Shown here one piece after another: positions 10,625 to 21,100 of a DNA stretch of 64,000 nucleotides. The stretch's first letter is position 1. Each line of letters begins with the position of its first letter. Under the pieces are notes generated by a model. That model saw only the letters and a list, made by a program, of their open reading frames with translations. It had not been told where the DNA came from and searched no databases. The position numbers and the translations under genes were made by a program. The stretch covers positions 558,001 to 622,000 of the forward strand of contig CAUEEP010000901.1 of NCBI GenBank assembly GCA_958450365.1, written 5' to 3'. The DNA is from Mesorhabditis belari. Its lineage: Eukaryota > Nematoda > Chromadorea > Rhabditida > Rhabditidae.

Positions 10625-13600
10625 TCAATCACTTTTCGCTTTTGTTTTCTTGAAACAAAATGCGAAACATTTGCGAATGATGAGGAAAGAAATGAGAAGA
10701 ATTGAAAGAAAGATTAGAAAGAAAACGGCAAGAACGTCTAAATTGAAATATTGAATGAAATTGAGCTGACGACCATAAGGATCGAGTTGGGGAAGCGAGC
10801 CGAATCTGGAATTGCATTCAGCTTTTACAAGTTCGTAGATTCAACTTTGAAACCCTTACAATCAGTTCTTTAGAATGTTTAAAGCTAATACAATAATCTC
10901 TAATCATATTAATATTTCTTATCTTTAAATTTCATTGTTCAAATTCATTAGCTTCAGACCCAGCTCCTGGGTTTTACTAGATTTCCTGGCATTAGCCATT
11001 TCCTTGTAAAGATTCTAGAGCTCCTGGGTTTTACTAGATTTCCTGGCATTTCCTCGTAAAGCCGATAAAGATTCTCGCCATATCCAGAACAAATCCAAAG
11101 GCCAATTATACATTTATTGAAACTTTTTATCTTACCGTAAATACTGTAATTGAACCCCAGCCCTCTAATAGTACCCCGCCCTAGAGGGGGAGGGAAAAAA
11201 TAATACCCCATGGGGTCCAATTACAGTATTTACGGTATATCTTTTTAAAAGATCTTATTGCACACAAGAAAACGTTTTTATACGTTTTTAAACGTTTTTA
11301 ACGCAAAAAAGCGAAAAGCTGGGCGGCAAGAGGAATCGAACCCGCGAGCAAAATTCCCATCAGCTTTGGAGTCCCACACACTAACCCCTAGGCTACCGCT
11401 GCTTCCACAACCCTCCGACCTGACGCCCTGTTATAAGTGTGGTCGCGGTCGAAAAATTGCTGAAACTTTAGACATGTTTTACTTGAAAACCAGGGCTTAT
11501 AGGGAAAAAAAATTAAAAATACGTGTTTCTTAGAATTCTATCGGAGCGTTTTGTTGGTTTGGTTTGGTTTGTTTTCGAAAATCGGTGGTAAGTTGAAAGA
11601 GTTCTCTAGTAAGGCCAGAGCAAGCCAATCCAGAGCTAATCCAGATCAAGCCTGATCCAGGCTCAGCCAAGGGTCAAGCCAAGCTCTGGTCTAAAACCCT
11701 AATCCAGGTATCAACCATGAACAGCTCAAAGGCTTTGGCCAACTTAGGTTCAAGTCTTAGATTAGATTAGATTCCCCTTGAGTCCCAGCCATTTCCAGGC
11801 TAGTCCAAGCCATGCCTAGCTAGCCTAGCATGACTAGCCAACATTGACAAACTCACTTGGCAACAAACTCCACATTTCTCAGCAATAGCTCTTTTGGCTT
11901 GAAGGGGACACTTTGAAGTAGATTCGATAAAGTGATTGCATTTGATTTGTAACTAAAAAGAAATTGATTATTGAATTGTGACAATTTAAAACCTCGATTC
12001 ATCAAGCATTTCCTTTATTGCTTGAGCCAATTTCTTTCCATCTTTGATTTCAAATTTCGAGTACTTTTGAGCGATTTTCTGTCTCATCAACACTTGCGCG
12101 TTTCTCGATTGATCGGCGAAAAGGGGAATGACGAGGGAAGGAGTGCCACTGAAAGGGATTCATGGATAGCTTAAGGATAGCTCAAATCATAATCTCTGAA
12201 GATTATGATTTCAAATTTACCTGTAAGCAATTTCGATTGTACTGCAAAGTCCTCCATGAGTGACGAAGAGACTGAGGCGTTGATCAGCTGAATTTAGGCG
12301 TCTACTCTGTTTGTCAGTAAAGGATTTATAAACCAGCTTAGTCACACAGCCTTTCCCCTTTACAGATTCCAAAACGGAAGCCTTCTATACCAAAAGGGTA
12401 TGCCAGATGGAGAGCGCGCGCACAAAGAACACCGCGCCAGTCATTACATTTTTCTTTTGATTTGTAAATGGCTTCAAAAGAAGATATTGAGGTGTAAATT
12501 TGTACCCGGGGGGTTTTAGGGTCGGGGAATCGATTGGAGCTATTCATTTTATTGAAACTTGGGCTTAATTAGTCTTGGAGTGCGATCCGACTTGAGAGTT
12601 TGACTCTTGATTTTCTTTTGATTCCCAATCCAATCAAGTTCAATTTTAATATTGTTTAAAAACCTGAAATGCACTCTATATCAAAAACTAACAATAATAT
12701 TATCTCTTCAATCAACTCTCTCACCTAACAACGCGGTCTGCGGCGTCCACTTGCTGAGGTGCAAGTTTTCAGGGAGATTCTCGCTGGCAAGGTCGTCGAT
12801 TTCATACTTCCAAATGAATTGAACATCTGCAAAAAAAAGTTTTTAATTACAGTTTATTCAATTTTTCAATAGAAATTTAGATTGTTTCAATCGAAATTCT
12901 CTTGAAATCTTTGCAATCAAATTTTGAACTTTAAAGAATTCCCATTTTAAAAATTAGCAATTAAAATTAGAATAAGAATTAGCATTAGAGTTTCCAAATT
13001 TATAACTTAAATATTTACAAGTGTTTCTTCTATGATTCTTCTATGATTAAAGTAATTCTTTAGGTTTTTAGTTCAAAATTTGGTCACAAGGAGTCACTAT
13101 TGAGTTTTGAAGATTTAAAGGTCTATAGAATTACGAATTTTAAGTTCCTAAGTAAAGTGCCGATGGTAAAGTGTTGAAAATAAGTAAATTCTACCAAAAA
13201 AAAGTTTATGAGGAACGATTAACGAAACTAGGCACTGCCGGTAATTCTTGGAGACTCTGCTCACTCACCCGGCATACTCCTCACCGCTGCAATCACTCCT
13301 TGTTTGTAATCGGCAGGCATATGTGAGGATTTGGCCACCGAACCGAACGACAACAATACGGTTTTCTTCTTTTTCCCAAAATTGTGTCCCATTCCTGAGC
13401 TTGAACTCTGATTCAAGCTTTAATAAGATTCAAAATGATTTGTTTCTATTTTCAAAGAAGATTTTGAACTTATTCTTCTTTATTCTTTATTCTACAGAAC
13501 TTATTCTTTCATACCTTATCCAAAGCGGCAACTTTTTTCTCTCTAATGTGAATCCCTCCAATATCAACCACTTTATAGAGAGTTGGCTTGGGGAAATCGA

Positions 13601-14875
13601 TGAATGGCTGAGTGTTTGTGAAGAGAAGCGCTGAACGTGCCATGATCTCCTGAAAATGGAAATCATTTCAAAAACTCAACGTCTACTCACTCTAAGAGTC
13701 GGGAAATCTTTGCCCAAATGTTTCTTGAAAATTTCAGATTGACTGTCACAAATTTGCAAGAAGAAATTCGCGCCAAAATGCGAGGAAATCGCATTGCTTA
13801 AACGCTCCGAGATTGACATTTTCTCGGACGTGTCCGACATACTACCTAAAGATTTTTAGGCCTTTAAATCCGATTTTGAAAGATCATAGATCATCGATAA
13901 GATTTAAAACCTAGTTACGCTTACAATTCTCTACCTGGCACATAGCTGGGCACTCTTGGTACACCGAAAATAATCGATTGATGATCCATAATGTTTGAGC
14001 TAGACGTTGTGACGACTGTTTTCAAGCCGATTGCTTCAAAGATTCCTGAAAGGACAGGAATGAAGATGAAGATGAAGGACAGAAATGAAAAAATGCTTGC
14101 ACACTTCACTCACCATGTCCACAATCGTCAAACGCTTCCGAGATTCCCAAATCGAAATGGCGATCTTTCAACTTTGACATGAGGTCCGTCTCGAAAACGA
14201 GATTCTCGCAAGCTCTTGAGAACATCAATGTCATGTTGTGAGCCATCTGTAAACTTAATAATAACTCAAGCTCAATAAAAGTTCATTTACTTCGAACTAC
14301 TTACCGTTGAAAGTTTTGCTGGACTCATATCTTGATCCCAAAGCATTGCCATGAAACCCTTGTCGGTTTTGGTGGACGCCTTAAATTGAAATCTTCATTT
14401 TATCTTCATTTTTATAGAACAAACCATCAATTCAGCAACTTTTTCATCCATTGGATATTCAAAAATCTCTTTAGTTTTCGAGATTCCTTCCCAGCGGAGA
14501 TCCCATTCAAGTGTTGAGCGGATTTCTGTCTAAAAGGAGAACTTGCTTGTTTCAAATGGCTCAAATCAGATCATATCGATCTCTTATAGAATTCTTTACA
14601 TTCTCTAGTTTAGAGTAAGATATTTCTAAAAGCGGGAAATTATTTAAAAGAAAACTTTGGGTGTTAAACTCTTGGATTATTGTAATATCTAGGTGGTACA
14701 CTTAATGAACAGAGCGTAAGAAATCGTGACTCACAATTTCATGCCCAGCCTCAATCAGAATATCAGCAATCCCTCCCATAAATCGCATATGACTGTGGCC
14801 GAAACCCGGGTTGAACATCAGAATTTTTATTGAGAAAGCATAATGGAGAAAGGCTAGCAATAAGAATATTCTCAT
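10625..14875 (-). CDS. UDP-glycosyltransferase (UGT), 531 aa
   Basis: Thirteen exons, all in phase (given high to low): 14875-14735, 14529-14425, 14379-14305, 14246-14114, 14045-13935, 13845-13691, 13649-13515, 13407-13269, 12826-12725, 12287-12221, 12148-11993, 11952-11857, 10805-10625. The protein starts with a signal peptide (about residues 1-16). The acceptor-binding half includes FNPGFGHSHMRFMGG and LGISEAFDDCG. The donor-binding half includes LLSFGSVAKSS (SFGS 305-308), KWTPQ (357-361) and THGGLCSTIEIAY from residue 375, the UGT signature. One transmembrane helix at about 494-515 is followed by a basic tail with KKTK. Family knowledge: ER-membrane enzyme transferring sugar from UDP-glucose or UDP-glucuronate to small lipophilic molecules. 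The ATG is preceded by TTTCAG|A, a good trans-splice or 5' UTR acceptor. Intron 12 (about 1 kb) contains a MITE and a tRNA-like sequence. No disabling change is seen. Exon 8 uses an acceptor upstream of the most obvious AG to keep phase. Confidence 0.93.
11133..11237. mobile_element. Short MITE, TACCGTAAATACTG ends
   Basis: Ends TACCGTAAATACTGTAAT and its complement ATTACAGTATTTACGGTA form an 18-bp perfect inverted repeat around about 70 bp. The same tips occur on larger elements at 32.24 and 44.62 kb. It lies in intron 12 of the UGT gene. Confidence 0.8.
11322..11399 (-). pseudogene. tRNA-like sequence in UGT intron 12
   Basis: The acceptor halves GCGGTAG and TTGCCGC pair in all seven positions if wobble is allowed. 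The B box (GGGTTCGATTCC) is intact and the D arm has AGGGGTTAG. The anticodon stem is poorly paired (loop about CTCCAAA) and a long variable region is present, as in type II tRNAs. It is on the same strand as its host gene. I treat it as a degenerate tRNA-derived sequence. Confidence 0.5.
12363..12550 (+). repeat. Dispersed repeat R1, copy 1
   Basis: TTCCAAAACGGAAGCCTTCT through GATTGGAGCTATTCATTTT matches 17672-17951 nearly base for base, except for an expansion in the second copy. It includes GCGCGCACAA and a G-run (GGGGGGTTTTAGGGTCGGGG). It lies in UGT intron 9. No coding or TIR features are seen; the family is unknown. Confidence 0.7.
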
Positions 14876-14944
14876 TCTGAAATTAAACTTTATACAAAAA
14901 TTGAAAGATGAAGATGAAAGCTGAGCTGTTAAGGTTTGATCTTG

Positions 14945-15645
14945 TATATTACGCCCGATTTAGAACTAACGTCTAGTCCGGAAACGGACGTGCGATTTAG
15001 AACCGTTCTAGACCGGACGTCAGTTCCCAAAGCGGACGTCCGATTTAGAACTAACGTCTAGTTCGGAACCGGATGTGCGATTTAGAACCGTTCTAAACCC
15101 AGACGTCAGTTCCCGAAGCGGACGTCCGATTTAGAACTAAAGCAATTTATAATTGCCATTTATATTAATGAATTGAAATTAGATTTACTTAGGCTATGGC
15201 TCCGCACACCTCACCTGAGGCACAGGCTATAGCCCGATTCTCCCAGCTCCGGCCTTCTTTAACACTCGGAAACCTGACCGGGCACGGAATAAAAGAATAA
15301 AGAAAGTGCTAAAGAAGGCCGGAGCTGGGAGAATCGGGCTATAGCCTGTGCTCGGTCAGGTCTCCGAGTGTAGCCATAGCCTAGTAAATAGGATGAAAAG
15401 TCACAGTAAATCCTTTGACACTAAAAAGTCACAGTAAATTCAGTGAAATGCAGAAATTTAACTTTAGATCGATCATCGGATTTAACCTTGTCAAATCCGT
15501 AAGAAGCTGATCCAAAAAAGAAATTTGAACCTTATTGCTTTAATTCTAAATCGGACGTCCAATTCGGAACTGACGTTAGTTCTAAATCGGATGTCCAAAT
15601 CCGAACTAAACTCAATTTTAGTTCTAAATCGGACGTAAATTGAAT
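14945..15645. repeat. Foldback element with CGGACGTCC palindromes
   Basis: The left block (14950-15137) repeats GATTTAGAACTAACGTCTAG, CGGACGT and ACCGTTCTAGACC. The right block (15537-15645) carries the same words inverted (AGTTCTAAATCGGACGT). Nearly all differences from the consensus fall inside the palindromic GACGTC core words. A separate inner palindrome at 15190-15385 forms the middle. No ORF is supported. Confidence 0.7.
15190..15385. repeat. Inner GC-rich palindrome, about 195 bp
   Basis: AGGCTATGGCT, CACAGGCTATAGCCC, GATTCTCCCAGCTCCGGCC and TTCTTTA are followed by their complements after an AATAAAAGAATAAA centre. The outer CTCACCTGAGG and CGGTCAGG parts are shuffled. Predicted to extrude as a stable cruciform or RNA hairpin. 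Confidence 0.75.
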
Positions 15646-15834
15646 AAAAAGTTGAATAAAAAGTTGAATAAACAAGGTTGTAACACCAATCATCGAATGT
15701 GATAACGTTTCTCATTTCCTTTTGCATATAAACCCTATAGAGTTCAAGATCTTTGAACAAATGATATGATGAAAATGGTGGAAAAAGGGTAATTGGACAC
15801 AAGTCACAGAAATCTCTTTGTCGTTTTTGTTTTG

Positions 15835-16620
15835 AGCGAAAGATATGAGTGATCAGTGATCAAAATGAAATGAAGAAATGAAGAGAAGAGCGAATGTATC
15901 AAATGATAAAGAAAAAATGTACTCTTGGAGTTTTAGCTTTATAGCTAGATTGTAGAGGACCTTAACAAACTGTTATTTCTAGACTTTAATCATCTAAAGT
16001 TTCTTGTCCTCTTGAAATTGATTTCTTTTTTACTTTTTTACTATTCGTGTATCTTAATAATATCTTAATAATGTGATCTTTGCATTCAACTCAACTAATC
16101 TTAACGATTGGATTTCTCTTTGCAGCTTTCCACTACCAATTTTCTGTAACTTTTGCGATTAGATTTCATTGAATAAAGCCCAGACAAGCAAATAAAAGTT
16201 ATCAATGACCATTCTAACCTTTAACCAAGTAATTTAGTAAATCTAACTGATGATTGACCTGCTCGGACTGTCACTATCGGCCGACAAAGAGAGTTCCCTC
16301 TCATCGAGAAGCTCTTCTCGAGCCGCGAGAAACTCGTCGAATGTTCGAATGTTTGAGAGAAAGATATGAGTGACCAGTGATCAAAATGAAATGAAGAAAT
16401 GAAGAGAAGAGCGAATGTATCAAATGATAAAGAAAAAATGTACTCTTGGAGTTATAGCTTTATAGCTAGATTGTAGAGGAACAAACTGTTATTGCTGGAC
16501 TTTAATCATCTAAAGTTTCTTGTCCTCTTGAGTCCTCTTGAGTCTAAAGTTTCTTGTCCTTCTTGTCTTCTTGTCCTATTGATTTTTTTACTTTTTTACT
16601 ATTCGTGTATCTTACTAACA
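15835..16620 (+). repeat. Direct duplication, about 220-bp unit twice
   Basis: 15835-16055 recurs at 16355-16620: AAGATATGAGTGA(T/C)CAGTGAT, GAAGAGAAGAGCGAATGTAT and TACTATTCGTGTATCTTA. The second copy has internal expansion of AGTTTCTTGTCCTCTTGA. The pair is spaced 520 bp and there is no gene in the stretch. Confidence 0.75.
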
Positions 16621-16970
16621 GTTAGTTTGAGAATGATGAAATTCTGATTTCTCATTTCCTTGGCTTTTTTTTCTTTTTGAGCATACTTTGATTAGGCTTA
16701 AGAAGGCATCAGAGGCTTAATTCAGGCTCGAATCAGTTGAAGATTGGAAAAAGTATTAAACCCAAAGCTTCTAGCATTAATTCTCTGACGAAAAATAAGA
16801 AAACAAAAGCTAAATCAATTCTCTAAACAAAAAAAAACACAAAAAACCCAAAATCAATAAGTCAGTTGAGTTTTAATCCAAATAATGATTGTGTTTTGGT
16901 CTTTATTAAAACTTGAAAGAATTTAGCTAGTGATTTTGTGAATTTGAGTCTAAAGATCACCTTTTTCATT

Positions 16971-17280
16971 CTAGTTTTAAACGATTTTAAGTGATTTTAA
17001 GTGATTTTAAACGATTTTAAACGTTTTTAAACGATTTTAAACGATTTTAAACCATTTTAAACCATTTTAAACCATTTTAAACAATTTTAAACCATTTTAA
17101 ACGATTTTAAACGATTTTAAACGATTTTAAACGATTTTAAACGATTTTAAACGATTTTAAACGATTTTAAACAATTTTAAACCATTTTAAACAATTTTAA
17201 ACAATTTTAAACGATTTTAAACGATTTTATACAATTTTAAACGATTTTAAACGATTTTAAACGATTTTAAACGATTCAAA
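16971..17280 (+). repeat. 10-bp phased AT repeat (ACGATTTTAA)n
   Basis: About thirty consecutive units of exactly 10 bp, with no indel, varying mainly in the first three positions (ACG, ACC, ACA, GTG). Each unit has an AAA/TTTT step in the same helical position, so strong sequence-directed curvature is expected. It lies between the UGT gene and the 3' end of the CHK-like gene. It resembles nematode periodic An/Tn clusters, though built from a tandem array. Confidence 0.85.
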
Positions 17281-17671
17281 GGTTAAAATGCAGGCCAATC
17301 ATCCTTTTCAGAGCAAAATAACCATTGAATTGTCCGAAAAAGATTGTCAAGTTTCTTATTTTAAGCAGTGATTTATTTGAATCAATACTTACAATTCGTT
17401 AATAAACATGATTATTCAATGAAAAGTTCAGCAAACAAATCAGAAACGTTGATCAAAACGAGTCTAAACAAGGCAAAAATATTTATTCGTGATCCATTTT
17501 TAGGCAGTCTGTTCTGTCTTCTTTTTTCCCTAGTTCTTATCAAATTTTGTTCTCAAATAATTCTCAAATTACTGAGAAAAAAAATGAATTTTCTATCGAT
17601 AAGCAGAAAAAAAAGTATGAAAGATTAAAATTTTAAAGAGATTTTTGGGGAAAAAAGATTCCAAAACGATT

Positions 17672-17951
17672 TAAAGATTCCAAAACGGAAGCCTTCTATA
17701 CCAAAATGGTATGCCAGATGGAGAGCGATCATGTGCGCGCACAAGGAACACCGCGCCAGTCATTACATTTTTCTTTTGATTTGTTAATGGCTTCAAAAGA
17801 AGGTATTGAGGTGTAAAGAAGAAGAATAAAGAAGATATTGAGGTATTGAGGAAGAAGGTACCTCAATACCTTCTCAATAAAGAAGGTATTGAGGTGCAAA
17901 TTTGTACCTGGGGGGTTTTAGGGTCGGGGAATCGATTGGAGCTATTCATTT
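17672..17951 (+). repeat. Dispersed repeat R1, copy 2
   Basis: Matches 12363-12550. It has an internal run of GAAGGTATTGAGGT words (17800-17895) that forms a local hairpin (AGGTACCTCAATACCTTCT). Copy 1 has a single unit there. Confidence 0.7.
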
Positions 17952-18130
17952 TTAAAGAGATTAAAATTTTAAAGAGATTTTTGGGGAAAAAGTTTAGAAT
18001 TTATAGAAGGGCACAAGAGCTAGAAATGCTAAAATTGAAAAATTGAATCTTTTTGTCAGTGTCAGTGTCATTTAAACATTCATTTTTAGTTCTTAATATA
18101 GTATTTATTTGAAATCCCTTTCCTTTTTAG

Positions 18131-21100
18131 TTATTTATTTGAGTGAAACCATTTCTCGATACATTTCTGTAAATAATCAGCGATCGAGTCGACTTTCTCG
18201 TTGAATTCTTTCTCGCGAGCGGGCTTTTCTGTTTCTAAACTTGATTTCTGTAGCAATTTTTGCAAAATAACTATTATAAATTGTTGTTTTTGATTGTTGA
18301 ATAAGATTTTAACTTATTTTAATCAGAAATATTTTCACAATTGATTTGGTTTTGGTTCTGCGGTCGAGATGGAGACTCGAAATCTACAACTCCTACTCCT
18401 ACCGTCAAATCATCAAAAAAAACTATGCTAAAGTACCGTAATCGTGAAGCCCTTGTATCATTAACTATATAGAAATAAAACCCGTCATACAGATGGCATG
18501 GCCGACTGGCTAAGAGCTTTGTATCTTAGTCGAAAGGTCAAGGGTCAAGTCCAACGCCGCCGGCTAGATTATCGGTTCTTTTTCCCATCTACCGTATTTT
18601 CCCTAATAGTAGTGCACCCTAAGCTTCGCCTAAAGATAATAAACACCGTTTTAACAGACATACTTAAGATTTATCTCCAAAAAAACCAGAACGATTGAAT
18701 GAATTTTGGCCAATCTAGGTCCTCCGAAGTGTGGGATTATACCGTATTTTCTCTAATAATAGTGCACCCTGAGCTTCGCCTAAATTCCTCGAAATCTCGA
18801 AAACCGCTTATCAGAACCTATTGATGTGGGGACGGAAAATGTAGCTGACGATGAGATCTTGTGGGGGATTTGAGTGTTGAGCTTCTGCAAAAGCTTGGGA
18901 ACTGTAAAATAATCATCTGGCTCGGCCGGGCGGAGGAGGAAAGGGCACTAGAATTAGAGAAAACACAGAATACCGTATTCTCTCTAATAGTAGTGCACCC
19001 CGAGCCTAAATTCCTCGAAATCTCGAAAACCGCTTATCAGAACCTATTGATGTGGGGACGGAAAATGTAGCTGACGATGAGATCTTGTGGGGGATTTGAG
19101 TGTTGAGCTTCTGGGAAAAATTGGAAACCGTAAAATAGGCATCAACTCGCACTACTATTAGAGAAAATACGGTAACTATAAAATTCAAATTAATAACTCA
19201 AACTGCCAAGGTTTTATTTTATTTTTCTAACCGCTTATCTTAAGCCTACATATCTTGTGGGGGATTTGAGTGTTGAGCTTCTGTGAAAACGTTGAAAACC
19301 GTTAAATAGTTATCAACTCGGCTCGGTGGGGTGCACTACTATTAGAGAGAAGACGATATTTCTTTTTTTTTCTTCCCTACATTTAAGCCTTCCTTATCCA
19401 ACATTATTCGTGTGAATAAATATAGATTTTATACAGGAAAATAAGAATTGCACGATTACAAAAGCTGAAGGCAATTGTCCAAATTGCAAATTGGCAATTG
19501 CCTATGCGATTGCCCAAATCGGCGTTGGGAAAAAGTTTAAACGTGTTAAATCAATTGAATTTTTAGATAGTTTTTCTATGGCATTACAGTAAAAAGAACA
19601 ACTTTTACACGGTAAACTCTTGAAATCTGATTCGTTACCCTTTTTTTTACTTACCTTCAGCTGTTCTTGTCACCAATGGCCCAAACGAGATGAGAATTGA
19701 GATTAAAGAGGTGGTGACAAGGCAAAACATTTGCTCGAAACATGAGATAAACTAAAAGAGATATGGAAAATTTAATTAGTATTGAAATTCAAATCAGAAT
19801 CCTCAACCAGTTCAGAAACCTACATCTTCCAAGTCTTGCCACGGATTTTTGATCTCTTCAGGAAGATTTGAGGTGAATTCTTTAAAATAGAATTCCAAGT
19901 AGTGATTTATACTGAAATGCTGTTAAGAAAATGTGAAATTCAATGTAAATTTGAGTGTAAATTGAAAAAATCGATCAAATGACAAACTTGTCTTTGAGTT
20001 CATTTGGCGACAAAGCGATGCCAAGAAAGCGAGCGAGATCGGCGAGTGGATTGCCGAAATGCGTGGCCTAAAGTGGCAAATGATTTAGAATTTTGTGATC
20101 AGTCACCTTTAAAGTCTATAAAAAGAACCTAGAGAAAAGGAACCAAATTTGTAGAGAAAAGGAACCAATTCTGCATATAAGGGGACCAAAGTTGTAGGGG
20201 AAAGGAACCAAATTTGTACCGAAAAGGTACCAAACTTGTAGAGAAAAGATTACCTAATTATTTAAAGATTGAAAACCCTCTTCAATCACTTCATTCTTTT
20301 CCTCACTTACTTGCCAATCATGAATTGCGACCAATCCCAAATTCCCACTCGAATCCCTCCGCCAGAAAACGTTTTGTTGAGTCAAATCGCCGTGTGTCAA
20401 CGCTTTCTTGTTGTAAGCTGGAGAATTAGGGTTTAAATTAATGACACTGCTGATTACACTGCTAATTACACTTACCCAAAGCTGCTCTCAGCCTTTGCAC
20501 TTTCTCCGGCTCATCATAGATTTTCGAAAAGTTTTTGAAGATTTCGATTTGATCTTTTCGCTCTGGGCAACGCTCCAAATATTTATCAAGGCGTTCAGCG
20601 TTGTTCTAAAATGATTTCTAGACTTTTTTTTCTTGTCATTTTATATATATTTTATATTTACCTTGCTGTTGATGAATTTCCCATCCATTGATTCTCGGAT
20701 GTTCAACGGGAAAACGTCTTCGAGCTGCTTTTGATCAAAAGCTAAAGGTTATCAATATTGACAAAGATTCAATCTTGTTTCAGGGCAAAATGGTCAATTT
20801 CAAAATTACCAGATTGGACCAAAAGCCAACCAAAAGCCAACCAAAAGCTAAAATTCTAAGTCGTATTTGAATAAACCTGGTATCCTGCCAAAAATCCAGA
20901 ATTTCAATATGGCTACAGTACCCAAGTATTTTTTACGGCAGTAATCTTAAAGCCAGACCTATCTATTGTATAGCTATCGTAACCTACTTAATGTTACAGT
21001 ACCCGATTAGCTACCGTATTTGAATGTAGTCATGAAGATCTGACTCGGGTTACGGTTTGTTTCAATATGAAAGAATCTTATTCAAATCTATCTCTTACTC

